Position numbers and translations under genes: made by a program. From a virus: a stretch of 32,859 nucleotides of DNA. The stretch lies in the IMG/VR virus record IMGVR_UViG_3300006922_000092, positions 1 to 32,859 of that record. The stretch is one strand, 5' to 3'. The notes under the pieces were generated by a model, which did no database searches, was not told the DNA's origin, and saw only the letters and a list, made by a program, of their open reading frames with translations. This document shows, piece after piece, positions 1 through 6,887 of this stretch (positions are counted from its first letter, which is position 1; each line of letters opens with the position of its first letter).

Positions 1-1334
1 ATCCGCCCCGAACCTGAATGATTATGTCCTGTGGCTACATATACATTTGCAATTTGCCCTGACACGGGCATATAAGCGTCTTCTTTTGTATTAGTTACAG
101 TCTGGCTATTCATAGTTCTAGCTGCAGGTGCTGTAGCTTCTCTCTTATAATAAACACCATCGAATCTAGAAGCGCTATACTCTTCTCCGAGTTGAGTAAC
201 CCTAGAGTTATAGAATTGTATCCTAACTCCGTTGGGGATAGTTATATTATTATTTAGTGTTAATGTGACATTCCCAGATGGTGGCCCCGCAGTCTTCTGG
301 CATCCTGTTACATGTGTCCCTGGTGGTACATTTACCAAGCTAGCATCTACTGCAGGGGGAAACACAAATTTACCAATGTAATCTTCAGCTGACTCAGAAC
401 CATCAAAAGTAAGAAAGCTACCTGGGCCACCGCCCCTTGGGTTCATGTTAAGTAAGCGTCTTACATTATTAATAATCAGTGTTTGACTCGCACTAACAGC
501 CCCGATTACTTCAGCTGTGGCCCATTCTCCGTACGCACCATACTCATCATTATTATCAGATACGTTAGCTAGATACACTAACGAACCTTCTTGTATAGCT
601 ATATCATGACCTTCAGCATTTCCGTACTTGTCAGCAATATCGGTTGACATTGCATAACCACCGCTAGCATTTACACTAGTAGAAGCGTTTAGATATCTGG
701 CAAATGTAGTCCCACGCATGTGTGATAAATCATAGTGCCCTCGCACAGGAATACTTAAAAACCCCGTACTAGTGTTGTTATCGTCAGATATATCGGCTGG
801 GTTAAGGGCTGTGTAAGTAGCATTTGTGCCATCGGATTTTATTGCGAATTTAATATCCCGATCACGCCCTCCCACGCTGGATGGTAAACCTCCTGTAGTA
901 ACTACACCGTTAGGCCCTATGTACTTTGTAGCAGTAAACGAGGGTGTAGTAGATCTAAATTCAAATCTATCAGGCTGTGTAGGAACATCGGGTAGTACGT
1001 TTTCTAGATCAAACAAATCGTTGACAGCGTTAGCTGTAGTTCGTAACTCTACAGAATCTCCAGCTGAAAATGTATTATTGAGGTTTCTAGCAGACCCATT
1101 TGCTTGCTTAACAGTAAGCGTATCCGCAATCCTATCAGTAACCCGCATAATTTCTGTGTTAGTACTAAGCGCTGAAGAAGTAACTGTGATATAAAAATAT
1201 TCACCATTTGTTACAGTGGGGAACTTTGACCCCTCACCACCTAACAAAGATAAAGTACCTTGGTTAGCAGAAACACCTCCTGCTAAGGTGCCTTTACTAT
1301 TATTAGATACTTTTACTTCAGAGTAGCTTGCCAT
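1..1334 (-). CDS. Tail fibre / virion appendage protein, C-terminus beyond left edge
   Basis: Reading leftward from the ATG at 1334, I checked the frame codon by codon and it stays open to the window edge (about 444 residues, no stop). It starts MASYSEVKVSNN and abuts the preceding gene's stop (1335). The first 100 or so residues have the pattern common at the N-terminus of phage fibre-type proteins: a segment like TLAGGVSANQGTLSLLGG, then EYFYITV, EIMRVTDR, DTLTV and a GDSVELR-type stretch. The last visible residues are VYVATGHNHSGSGR, a His/Gly-rich motif typical of fibre distal regions. It is rich in Thr, Ser, Asn and Gly, with no signal peptide or membrane segment. It is inferred to be a receptor-binding or fibre component expressed late. 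It could instead be a baseplate or head fibre. Confidence 0.6.
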   Translation of the reverse strand, partial: MASYSEVKVSNNSKGTLAGGVSANQGTLSLLGGEGSKFPTVTNGEYFYITVTSSALSTNTEIMRVTDRIADTLTVKQANGSARNLNNTFSAGDSVELRTTANAVNDLFDLENVLPDVPTQPDRFEFRSTTPSFTATKYIGPNGVVTTGGLPSSVGGRDRDIKFAIKSDGTNATYTALNPADISDDNNTSTGFLSIPVRGHYDLSHMRGTTFARYLNASTSVNASGGYAMSTDIADKYGNAEGHDIAIQEGSLVYLANVSDNNDEYGAYGEWATAEVIGAVSASQTLIINNVRRLLNMNPRGGGPGSFLTFDGSESAEDYIGKFVFPPAVDASLVNVPPGTHVTGCQKTAGPPSGNVTLTLNNNITIPNGVRIQFYNSRVTQLGEEYSASRFDGVYYKREATAPAARTMNSQTVTNTKEDAYMPVSGQIANVYVATGHNHSGSGR

Positions 1335-1775
1335 TTACGACACCGTTACTGTCCATGTAATTGCTAATGTATCGTTAGCACCTTTGTTAATCACACTAAA
1401 TACTGTGCGGCACAACATAGTACCACCGCTAGATGCGTTGAGGATAGCCGCCTCTGTTAAAGCGCCAGTGCCTTGCCCGTTACCAAATGTAGCTGAATAA
1501 GTCACATCACCACCTGATACTGCTGTGCTCGTAAGCGCCTGTCTATTAGCCTCTGTAACCAAGGCTGTTTGCGCTACATCAGCTGCTGTAGTACCAGTAC
1601 CCACTGCCATATGACTCATAGCAGTAGCAGTAGCATCTTTCATACGTGACGCTATATAACCCTTACCCGTGGTTACGACTAGGTTATCAAAATCGTGTTC
1701 TTCTTTTACAAGCCCCAACTGGTCGATAAGTACTATGCTTAACCGCCCTTTAACTGTAATTTCATCTTGTAGCAT
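1335..1775 (-). CDS. Predicted virion (fibre-associated) protein, 146 aa
   Basis: The start ATG at 1775 has a GGAGG Shine-Dalgarno sequence six bases upstream. The protein opens with a short beta-rich segment (LSIVLIDQLGLVKEEHDF) followed by NLVVTTGKGYIASRM, MSHMAVGTGTTAA and a C-terminal TWTVTV strand. This Gly/Thr/Ala-rich beta pattern, with an AVGTGTTA-type turn, recurs in small structural proteins encoded next to phage fibre genes. The gene sits between the 18-residue-repeat protein and the fibre gene and is probably co-translated with them. It has no catalytic motif, signal peptide or membrane helix. I cannot name a specific family; the structural role rests on position and composition. 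Confidence 0.55.
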   Translation of the reverse strand: MLQDEITVKGRLSIVLIDQLGLVKEEHDFDNLVVTTGKGYIASRMKDATATAMSHMAVGTGTTAADVAQTALVTEANRQALTSTAVSGGDVTYSATFGNGQGTGALTEAAILNASSGGTMLCRTVFSVINKGANDTLAITWTVTVS

Positions 1776-1786
1776 GTATACCTCCG

Positions 1787-2563
1787 TCAGGTGCTAAAGA
1801 GTTGCAACGCGAACTCTTTGTTCAAAGGAGGCGTTTCGCTGATTAGCCCCGCTGAATTAAATAACCCGCCGTCCCCCTCAAAGAATGCACCTATCTCATA
1901 CGTGTTGTCAGATGCACTAATTGAATCTACCACGGGCTTACTGCTTTGTAAAACTATATTTTGAGAAATTGACACACTGTCTGACGGTGTTAAAGTAGGT
2001 AAAATCCTTGTGTAATCAAATACATCAGTCATACTAACTGAGTCGGTAGCCATTGTAGCTGACACACTGAAAGTTAGGTCATCAGCTATATTAGCTGTGT
2101 CTTGTGGGTTAATACCGACATTAAACAACTGCGCATCAGATAAACCAAAAGAATCGGCTAGTGGCCTGCTCACAGTAATAAACGGGGTGTCAGCTATACT
2201 AGCTGTGTCAACTAGACTAGCGCTTGCGTCAAACGTTAGTACTTCGTTAATAGTCACAGTGTCAATATACAATGGCTCTATAGAAAATAGTGGGGTACTA
2301 TCCGCTACAGAGAAATTGACTGCTGGAATAAAAGTTACAGGTATAGATTTAGTAGTAAGGAATATCTCGTGGTTTAGTGTATTAAACGAAGCTCTATATA
2401 TCACCTCAGTTATTATAGGTGACGCGGATATAAATACTTCGCCGTCTTGTGGTTCTGCTCTAAGTACTATCCCAGGATTATCATACTCAGCTTTAGCCGT
2501 ACTAGCCGATACGCCCAGAGCCAACGCACCTTTAGCAGCGGCTTCTACGCGTATGCGAGCCAT
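1787..2563 (-). CDS. Virion protein with seven ~18-residue DS-x-x-I-S-D repeats, 258 aa
   Basis: The start overlaps the previous stop by one base (TAATG at 2563). Residues 1-100 form a unique N-terminal part, MARIRVEAAAKGAL onward, with several beta-strand-like stretches. Residues 101-230 are built from seven units starting D-S/T-x-x-I/L/V/M-S/A/T-D/E/Q/N, with the leading Asp at 101, 119, 137, 155, 174, 195 and 213. The C-terminus (EGDGGLFNSAGLISETPP) is Gly-rich. No catalytic residues are apparent. The location between a BppU-N-like protein and fibre-type genes points to a tail or fibre component. Regular 18-residue spacing suits a beta-solenoid or stacked-strand shaft, which is an inference. 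Confidence 0.6.
   Translation of the reverse strand: MARIRVEAAAKGALALGVSASTAKAEYDNPGIVLRAEPQDGEVFISASPIITEVIYRASFNTLNHEIFLTTKSIPVTFIPAVNFSVADSTPLFSIEPLYIDTVTINEVLTFDASASLVDTASIADTPFITVSRPLADSFGLSDAQLFNVGINPQDTANIADDLTFSVSATMATDSVSMTDVFDYTRILPTLTPSDSVSISQNIVLQSSKPVVDSISASDNTYEIGAFFEGDGGLFNSAGLISETPPLNKEFALQLFST
1874..2263 (-). repeat. Coding tandem repeat, seven units of 18-21 codons
   Basis: This covers codons 101-230 of the 258-residue virion protein. Unit lengths are 18, 18, 18, 19, 21 and 18 residues, with a last unit of about 18. Each begins with an Asp-Ser/Thr pair, such as DTASIAD, DSFGLSD, DTANIAD, DSVSMTD and DSVSISQ. The repeat is clear in protein sequence and diverged in DNA. Confidence 0.75.
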
Positions 2564-2895
2564 TAGAAGCTATCCCGCACTCTAAACTTCATAAGATCGT
2601 AGACTGTCTGTATAGCCCCGTTAAAATCTATATTGACTTCGCCCTCATACATTCCAGGGTTTACGTTAAGTACACCCCCAGAAAAATCAAACTGTACTTG
2701 CCCTGTAGCACCGCCGCCAACTTTGCTAGTGCTTATAGTAGAAAGCACAGTAGTAGTGTTAGCAGCCCTAAATTTTATTGTAACTGTAGTAGTACCTGAA
2801 CTAAGATCTATTGCAGATCCAGTAGTATCATCAGTTAGTGTAGCTACAATGTCAGGTTTAGAATTACCTTTTACTAATCTAATTACATCTGCCAT
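2563..2895 (-). CDS. BppU-N-like / Ig-like baseplate-type structural protein, 110 aa
   Basis: Starts at ATG 2895 behind a GAGGTG ribosome site. The whole protein is one predicted beta-sandwich: KGNSKPDIVATLTDD, then SAIDLSSGTTTVTIKFRA, a Gly-rich turn, GQVQFDFSGG, and GMYEGEVNIDFNGA leading to a MKFRVRD end. The order of an xDI-type strand, a 'T-V-x-I-K-F' strand, and 'G-x-Y-x-x-E' followed by a last strand is what I associate with the N-terminal domain of phage upper-baseplate proteins (BppU-N / DUF2479-like). Its stop overlaps the next gene's ATG, so the two are translationally coupled. The role as a virion connector between adaptors and fibres is inferred from fold type and position. Confidence 0.55.
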   Translation of the reverse strand: MADVIRLVKGNSKPDIVATLTDDTTGSAIDLSSGTTTVTIKFRAANTTTVLSTISTSKVGGGATGQVQFDFSGGVLNVNPGMYEGEVNIDFNGAIQTVYDLMKFRVRDSF

Positions 2896-2903
2896 AAATC
2901 ACC

Positions 2904-3554
2904 TCACCCAAAAGCCACTGGTTTAACACGTAGCGAGTTTCTAGCAGCACCAAGGTTAGCCCTAGCTCTACGTTCTGCTGTCTTGTGTAAAAATTGTTTA
3001 GCATGATACGCTGCTAGTTCTCTATCTGACCAAGTTCTCTCAGGTAAAATCAATAAATTCTGAAGCGCCCCGTGCATTATAATATTTTCTAGTTCATCAA
3101 AAGCTGTAGTGTCCATCTCTACAGATGTACGCAACGGTTTGACTGCGATTATCATACGTATCTCGTAAGTCTTTGCAGCATCTGGAGTAGGCCCGACAAT
3201 AAATGTATCAGCGTCAAGCTGTGATATATGTGTAGGAACGCCATAATCAGCTGGAGCAGAGTCAGGCCATTTGGGGAATCTATCCTGGAACTCTTCCAGA
3301 GATAAAGTTCTCATACGTGCGCCATCGACAGTAGCACTAAGAAACGCATGAACCTCAGTGTTAGTAGGGGGGTCATAGGGATAATCATACACCCCGTTTG
3401 TTAGTGGTATCTTATTCTGAATATGTCTATACGCTAAAGTTTTTTCACATGCATCTATAGCAGAGTCTCGTACATACTGCTCTATTACAGGCTGTGGACA
3501 ACCTGGGACACTTGGAGATAGCCTTGTCACTAAACTGTCGAATCTTGTTGGCAT
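2904..3554 (-). CDS. Tail tubular / head-tail connector-type protein, 216 aa
   Basis: The ATG at 3554 overlaps the upstream stop (TAATG) and follows a GAGGAGG ribosome site. The N-terminal 60 residues are helical and contain QYVRDSAIDACEKTLAYRHIQ, a pattern found in phage connector proteins that start 'F-x-x-L-V-x-R-L-x-P-x-V-P-G-C-P' and bind the portal ring. A beta-rich core follows, with YDYPYDPPTNTEVH, SQLDADTFIVGPTPD and YEIRMIIAVKP. The C-terminus is a basic helix (ERRARANLGAARNSLRVKP). Together with the 215-residue gene upstream it forms a pair of adaptor-type proteins after the capsid genes, as in T7-like and related podovirus-type maps. The assignment rests on motif pattern and synteny. 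Confidence 0.6.
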   Translation of the reverse strand: MPTRFDSLVTRLSPSVPGCPQPVIEQYVRDSAIDACEKTLAYRHIQNKIPLTNGVYDYPYDPPTNTEVHAFLSATVDGARMRTLSLEEFQDRFPKWPDSAPADYGVPTHISQLDADTFIVGPTPDAAKTYEIRMIIAVKPLRTSVEMDTTAFDELENIIMHGALQNLLILPERTWSDRELAAYHAKQFLHKTAERRARANLGAARNSLRVKPVAFG

Positions 3555-4201
3555 TAGACAACCTCCTCTTCAGATATTCCACCACCTTCTGTATCAGTAA
3601 TCTGCCTTGTCTGCGATGATATACCAAGTGCTTGTGAGAAAGACTGTTGGAAAAGTGCAGCTCGATTTGAGTTAACATGCTCATTGTCTATAGACTCAGC
3701 TAAGAATACTGTACCATCAATTATAGCAGGAAAATAAGCATCTGGTAAGAGGGCTACAGTAGCAGTACCTAGATAATCTGGAGGAGTCTGCGCGTACTCA
3801 ATTTCAATCTGGTGACTAGTTGGAGCTTTAGGGTATATAAAAAATTTATTTGGATTACGAATATTTCTAATCCAGTTTATGGTATTAGCCGCATTGTCTG
3901 TCATCCATGCGGGGTATGCTTGATCTAAAACTTCACGGGTGGTTTCTATAATACCATTCCCGTTAGTATTGTAATAGACCTCCATAAGTCTTATAGAATC
4001 AGAAGGAGCTGATTGTACTACTGTACCGTCAGCACAAGTAAGAGTTGTCTGCAGCGCAAATAAATCAGGTCTGAATATAGCCGCACGTTTCAGCGTTTGA
4101 TTTGCAAATTTAAGAAGCATAGCGTCTGTATAGCGATATGCGTTTGAATCTGAATCCTGAATTATATTACGAACTTCTGCTACAACATCATTTAGAATCA
4201 T
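3554..4201 (-). CDS. Phage adaptor protein (DUF6682-like), 215 aa
   Basis: The N-terminus, LNDVVAEVRNIIQDSD followed by YRYTDAMLLKFANQTLKRA and the phrase 'RPDLFALQ', matches the recurring pattern of the phage adaptor family I know as DUF6682 (V-x-x-R-x-x-L-Q-D-x-D, Y-R-[WY]-x-D-x-E-L-L, N-x-A-x-R-x-x-x-x-x-R-P-D). The middle has a QSAPSDSIRLMEVYYN segment and a beta core with KFFIYPKAP. The C-terminal helix (FFPAII-like to FQQSFSQALG) is the part that usually contacts the portal. The start at 4201 lies inside the previous gene (14-base overlap), so expression is probably coupled. It should sit at the head-tail junction. Confidence 0.65.
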   Translation of the reverse strand: MILNDVVAEVRNIIQDSDSNAYRYTDAMLLKFANQTLKRAAIFRPDLFALQTTLTCADGTVVQSAPSDSIRLMEVYYNTNGNGIIETTREVLDQAYPAWMTDNAANTINWIRNIRNPNKFFIYPKAPTSHQIEIEYAQTPPDYLGTATVALLPDAYFPAIIDGTVFLAESIDNEHVNSNRAALFQQSFSQALGISSQTRQITDTEGGGISEEEVV

Positions 4202-4505
4202 CTACCCATGCCTCATTCTCGGGCGTATCAGGGTCATCAGCTATGAAATGGCCTTTATCATCTCTAGCCCTACTTAATCCCCTAGTAGCCTCATCCTCTA
4301 ACTCTGCAGATACTTTTGGTGTGTCATCTACAACTTCAGTTTCCAAGTTTACTTTTGCTTTACGCCCTTTTTGTTTCTTTGGCATAAATTTTTCTGGGAA
4401 TGCTTCTTCCTCAGTTACTTCTTTACACATAGGATTATCGGCAAGAATTTCATTCCACCCGTAGATCTCACCATCCTTTATATTTTTTAGCCATCTTCCA
4501 GCCAT
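4188..4505 (-). CDS. Conserved-looking phage protein of unknown function, 105 aa
   Basis: Starts at ATG 4505 after GGAGGACAGA. The N-terminal 45 residues (WLKNIKDGEIYGWNEILA then MCKEVTEEEAFPEKF) form a compact segment. The remaining 60 residues are charged and low in hydrophobics (KKQKGRKAKVN, then VDDTPKVSAELEDEA), which suggests a disordered tail. There is no membrane segment or catalytic motif. It lies in the late operon between a small Gly-rich protein and the adaptor and overlaps the adaptor by 14 bases. A small virion or assembly role is likely from position only. Confidence 0.6.
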   Translation of the reverse strand: MAGRWLKNIKDGEIYGWNEILADNPMCKEVTEEEAFPEKFMPKKQKGRKAKVNLETEVVDDTPKVSAELEDEATRGLSRARDDKGHFIADDPDTPENEAWVDDSK

Positions 4506-4514
4506 TCTGTCCTC

Positions 4515-4760
4515 CTAACTTTTCGCTTTATGATACGCAGCGTCATGTTTTTTTCTAAGCTTTCTGGCCTTGTTACCCATATAGCCCGTTGCACCAGCGC
4601 CAAGCGCACCCGTTCCATACATCAAAGCTTCACCAATCTGCCCAGCGTGTGGGGCAATCTGAATAATTACATCCATAGCTGATGCTGTCTGTATATTCTT
4701 CTTGGGGGCTTTGCTAGTATGTTTAACCCCTTTAACTTTTGCACCAGGTTCGTAAGCCAT
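4515..4760 (-). CDS. Small basic protein with a Gly/Ala-rich hydrophobic segment, 81 aa
   Basis: ATG 4760 follows an AGGAG ribosome site by six bases. The N-terminus is basic (KVKGVKHTSKAPKK). Residues about 30-62 form a mildly hydrophobic, Gly/Ala-rich stretch (IIQIAPHAGQIGEALMYG, then ALGAGATGYMG). The C-terminus is strongly basic (KARKLRKKHDAAYHKAK). The middle could be a membrane or peripheral helix, but Gly content and the flanking charge also fit an internal head protein. A holin role is possible and unsupported. It belongs to a run of four small basic late genes. Confidence 0.55.
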   Translation of the reverse strand: MAYEPGAKVKGVKHTSKAPKKNIQTASAMDVIIQIAPHAGQIGEALMYGTGALGAGATGYMGNKARKLRKKHDAAYHKAKS

Positions 4761-4769
4761 TTTATACTC

Positions 4770-5015
4770 CTATGTAACCGCTTTAACACGCTTTGAGCTT
4801 TTCTTCTGCGCAAGACGACTACGCTTTTCTGAAGCTGAAATCTCTGACGCAGTTTTAGGCGTCTTAGATGACACCCGCTTAGATGGGCGACAATAAGGAT
4901 AAGCTCGGCTCTCTCCCTTTCGTCTACCACAAGGTTTGCCCGTACGAACGTCAACCCACTTCTCTTTAAACCACCTCTTTAGTTTTGCACCTTCTGCTGT
5001 TTTTCTGACCGCCAT
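4770..5015 (-). CDS. Small Lys/Arg-rich, Cys-containing phage protein (DUF5872-like), 81 aa
   Basis: I place the start at ATG 5015 (MAVRKTAEGAKLKRW), because the longer in-frame extension upstream overlaps the 51-residue gene at 5017-5172 and has no good ribosome site. Key segments are KRWFKEKWVDVRTGKPCG, RRKGESRAYPYCRPSKRV and a C-terminal Ser/Lys/Arg-rich tail. The 'W-V-D-V-x-T-G-K-P-C-G-R-x-K-G-E-x-R-x-Y-P-x-C-R-P' core is a recognisable conserved phage motif that I recall under the name DUF5872; the family name is from memory. The two Cys about 15 residues apart could bind metal. The protein is highly basic, and nucleic-acid binding is a fair guess. Confidence 0.65.
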   Translation of the reverse strand: MAVRKTAEGAKLKRWFKEKWVDVRTGKPCGRRKGESRAYPYCRPSKRVSSKTPKTASEISASEKRSRLAQKKSSKRVKAVT

Positions 5016-5016
5016 C

Positions 5017-5172
5017 TTACTTCTTCTTTCTGGTAGTCTTCTTAACTTTAGAATTACCCCAGTTAGATGCTCCAACTTTTCTGCACTTAGCCAAAGCCCC
5101 TGAAGCATAGGCACTTGGCCAAACTTTGTAGCGGCTTTTCACCTTATGATAACAAGCATCTTTTTTACTCAT
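5017..5172 (-). CDS. Conserved small basic phage protein, 51 aa
   Basis: A complete short frame from ATG 5172 to TAA 5017-5019, one base before the next gene's start. It begins MSKKDACYHKVKSRYK, continues VWPSAYASGALAKCRKVG and ASNWGN, and ends in a KKTTRKKK tail. The pattern 'K-D-A-C-Y-x-K-V-K-x-R-Y-x-V-W-P-S-A-Y-A-S-G-x-x-x-K-C-R-K-x-G-A-x-N-W-G' is one I have seen repeatedly in phage genomes, which supports a real gene despite its size. Two Cys and about 27% Lys/Arg suggest a structured nucleic-acid-associated or metal-binding mini-domain. Function is unknown. It lies in the late unit with two similar small basic proteins. Confidence 0.75.
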   Translation of the reverse strand: MSKKDACYHKVKSRYKVWPSAYASGALAKCRKVGASNWGNSKVKKTTRKKK

Positions 5173-5176
5173 AACA

Positions 5177-5422
5177 TCACCATTTCTTACAAGACCAGTA
5201 TCTAGCTGTCATCTTAGACGGTGGCCTGCTATCACAACCATGCCTAGCGCGAAAATTCTTTCTGCGTCCTGGCTGGTTCTTTTTAATTTTCATGTTGGCA
5301 TCGCCAAATCTAATGACTTTTTCTTTGCCATTCTGGCATGCTTTAACAACAAATTTCTTACCACCCGAAACCTGACGCTTGGGCTTGTTACAAGCCATCT
5401 TAGATTTATCAATCTTTGCCAT
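5177..5422 (-). CDS. Conserved small basic Cys-rich phage protein, 81 aa
   Basis: The start ATG 5422 follows a TGAGGTAAG ribosome site. The sequence opens MAKIDKSKMACNKPKRQ, then FVVKACQNGKEKVIRFGD, KNFRARHGCDSRPPSKM and ends ARYWSCKKW. Conserved-looking features are 'K-A-C-x-N-G-K-E-K-x-I-R-F-G', the 'F-R-A-R-H' core and the 'M-x-A-x-Y-W-x-x-K-x-W' end. Four Cys (residues about 11, 29, 63 and 78) could form a zinc site. No function is known. Its position right after the capsid and decoration genes, together with the adjacent small basic proteins, suggests a late role, possibly inside the head or in DNA contact. That role is inferred. Confidence 0.7.
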   Translation of the reverse strand: MAKIDKSKMACNKPKRQVSGGKKFVVKACQNGKEKVIRFGDANMKIKKNQPGRRKNFRARHGCDSRPPSKMTARYWSCKKW

Positions 5423-5440
5423 AGCTTACCTCAAGTAAGA

Positions 5441-5476
5441 GGGGGGCATCGCAGTGCGAAACCTGACCCGCCCCCC
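5441..5476 (-). promoter_or_regulatory. GC-rich stem-loop after the capsid/decoration genes
   Basis: A 7-bp perfect stem, GGGGGGC with GCCCCCC, closes a 22-base loop that contains its own small palindrome (TCGCA-C-TGCGA). On the leftward transcript it is followed by CTCTTACTT, so it lacks a strong U-tract. It lies between the decoration-like gene and the next ribosome site and could be a partial terminator or an mRNA 3' protecting structure that favours capsid messages. Confidence 0.5.
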
Positions 5477-5482
5477 AATCGT

Positions 5483-5947
5483 TTATGCACAATCAGCAAT
5501 GATTGCCCACACTTTGATTTTAGCTGCAGTCGGGTTAGCACCTGAAGCACCGATTGTAATATCAATCGTGTCCGCAGCTGCGTAGTATTTACCCGCATTG
5601 TTAGCGATCAGTAGCGCACCGTTGGAAGCTGTGCCCCCTAGTACGTTAGCATTACCGCTAGCAACATAACCGTCAGGATCTGCGCCATCTCCAATATGGA
5701 AAGTTGACGCTGCACCTTGAGCAGTCTGAGTAACCGCACCACATGCCATGACATATGAATCCGCTGGAACTGAAATCACTTCAATAATGTCGCCAGCAGC
5801 AAGCGCCGTAGCACCTGCTGTAGTACGAGCTGTAGTGATTTTAGCGAAATCAAGAGTCACTTCTTCCATAGTCAATCGGGTAAGACCTTTAGCCGAATGA
5901 CCTGCACTGCCTTTGTTAAAGCCGTGTGAGTCTGTATATGTAGCCAT
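5483..5947 (-). CDS. Head decoration-like structural protein, 154 aa
   Basis: I choose ATG 5947 (MATYTDSHGFNKGSAGHS) because AGGAGG lies just upstream; a longer frame to 5977 overlaps the capsid gene. It has a flexible N-terminus of about 25 residues and then a beta-rich Ala/Gly/Thr domain: VTLDFAKITTAR, TALAAGDIIEVISVPADSY, FHIGDGADPDGY, ADTIDITIGASG and KIKVWAIIADCA. The 'A-G-D-x-x-E-V-x-x-V-P-A' and 'F-x-I-G-D-G-x-D-x-D-G-Y' phrases recur in small head proteins encoded directly after phage capsid genes. Its position 16 bases after the capsid stop supports a stoichiometric head component. It could instead be a tail protein, although the location makes decoration more likely. Confidence 0.6.
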   Translation of the reverse strand: MATYTDSHGFNKGSAGHSAKGLTRLTMEEVTLDFAKITTARTTAGATALAAGDIIEVISVPADSYVMACGAVTQTAQGAASTFHIGDGADPDGYVASGNANVLGGTASNGALLIANNAGKYYAAADTIDITIGASGANPTAAKIKVWAIIADCA

Positions 5948-5963
5948 ATCTGATTTCCTCCTA

Positions 5964-6869
5964 CTACAGGGTAACAATCATTGTGGCAAGAGCTTCAGGC
6001 TTAACGACTTTATAGCCGTAAACTTGAAGACCACGAATGATATTACCAAAGGTTGTTTCAGAACGAATAGTTTCCATATTTGTCATCTGTGATGCAAATG
6101 TGAAGCCCATCTTATGTCCACCGATAACGCTGAACTCAGAACCGTTCTTGTAAAGATTGTGGCTTACAAACACTGTAAACCGATCAATCATACCTAAACG
6201 TCCATTACGGAGAGGTGTATTACCATCGCCAGTGATAGACGCATCTTTGAGGTCAGATTGCTTAATTAAGCCAGCCATCTTAGCAGGAATCACTAGAAAG
6301 CGATCACCTTCAGGAGCGTTAGCTTCGTCAAGCACAGTACCCATATCAATAATCTTACTAATAACATTAGAAGACGTAATTGCTTCTGGAGTACCAGCTA
6401 CACCAAGATCAATATCACCAGAAATTCGTCCAGCTGTTTGACCTTTGTTGTCTGCAGACACATCAGGAAGAAGATCAGTTAAGACACGCTGGTCAATCTT
6501 AATCTTCATGCGCTCTGAAGCGTCTTTTGACCACTGATCCATCATGTTGATGTCAGCTTGTACTTCGTCTACATCGTCTTCGATACATGCAAAGTACTCA
6601 CCTTTGTCGATCATCAGCTGCAACTTAGGCTTATCTGGCTGCTCGACATTAAGTGTCTGACCTTTAACATAGGTCTGGATAGTGATTTCAGGAGTAGTAC
6701 GGATATTAACCGTATCACCCATGCTACGAATCTCACCTTCGTAGTCGGTGTTTGAGATTGCTGCGAGCACTGTTGCATCGTAGAAATTCTCGATGAGCTT
6801 ACCCGACCAGATTTCTGGAATAAAGTTACCAGTATACTGCGGGTGCCCAGGGGATGTTGCGTATGCCAT
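5964..6869 (-). CDS. Major capsid protein (HK97-fold type), 301 aa
   Basis: The start ATG 6869 follows AGGAGG by five bases, a strong ribosome site expected for the most abundant virion protein. The N-terminal arm has FIPEIWSGKLIENFYDATV, the usual 'F-I-P-E-x-W-x-x-x-x-x-x-x-x-x-x-x-L' opening of this capsid class. A GDTVNIRTTPEITI strand region and EYFACIEDDVDEVQ (E-loop side) follow. Then come a long helix (DINMMDQWSKDASERMKIKID), a P-domain helix around IISKIIDMGTVLDEANAP, a DRFLVIPAKMAGL strand, and an A-domain end with GFTFASQMTNMETIR. It lies right after the scaffold gene, as expected. No protease is visible, so a separate scaffold is likely used without cleavage of a delta-domain. Confidence 0.88.
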   Translation of the reverse strand: MAYATSPGHPQYTGNFIPEIWSGKLIENFYDATVLAAISNTDYEGEIRSMGDTVNIRTTPEITIQTYVKGQTLNVEQPDKPKLQLMIDKGEYFACIEDDVDEVQADINMMDQWSKDASERMKIKIDQRVLTDLLPDVSADNKGQTAGRISGDIDLGVAGTPEAITSSNVISKIIDMGTVLDEANAPEGDRFLVIPAKMAGLIKQSDLKDASITGDGNTPLRNGRLGMIDRFTVFVSHNLYKNGSEFSVIGGHKMGFTFASQMTNMETIRSETTFGNIIRGLQVYGYKVVKPEALATMIVTL

Positions 6870-6887
6870 CTTGGCCTCCTAACACGT

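Noticed and set aside
826-1194. Rightward 122-codon frame
   Set aside because: It lies antisense to the fibre gene, whose frame is open throughout, and it has no ribosome site.
2097-2585. Rightward 162-codon frame
   Set aside because: Antisense to the 18-residue-repeat protein; the repeat periodicity supports the leftward frame.
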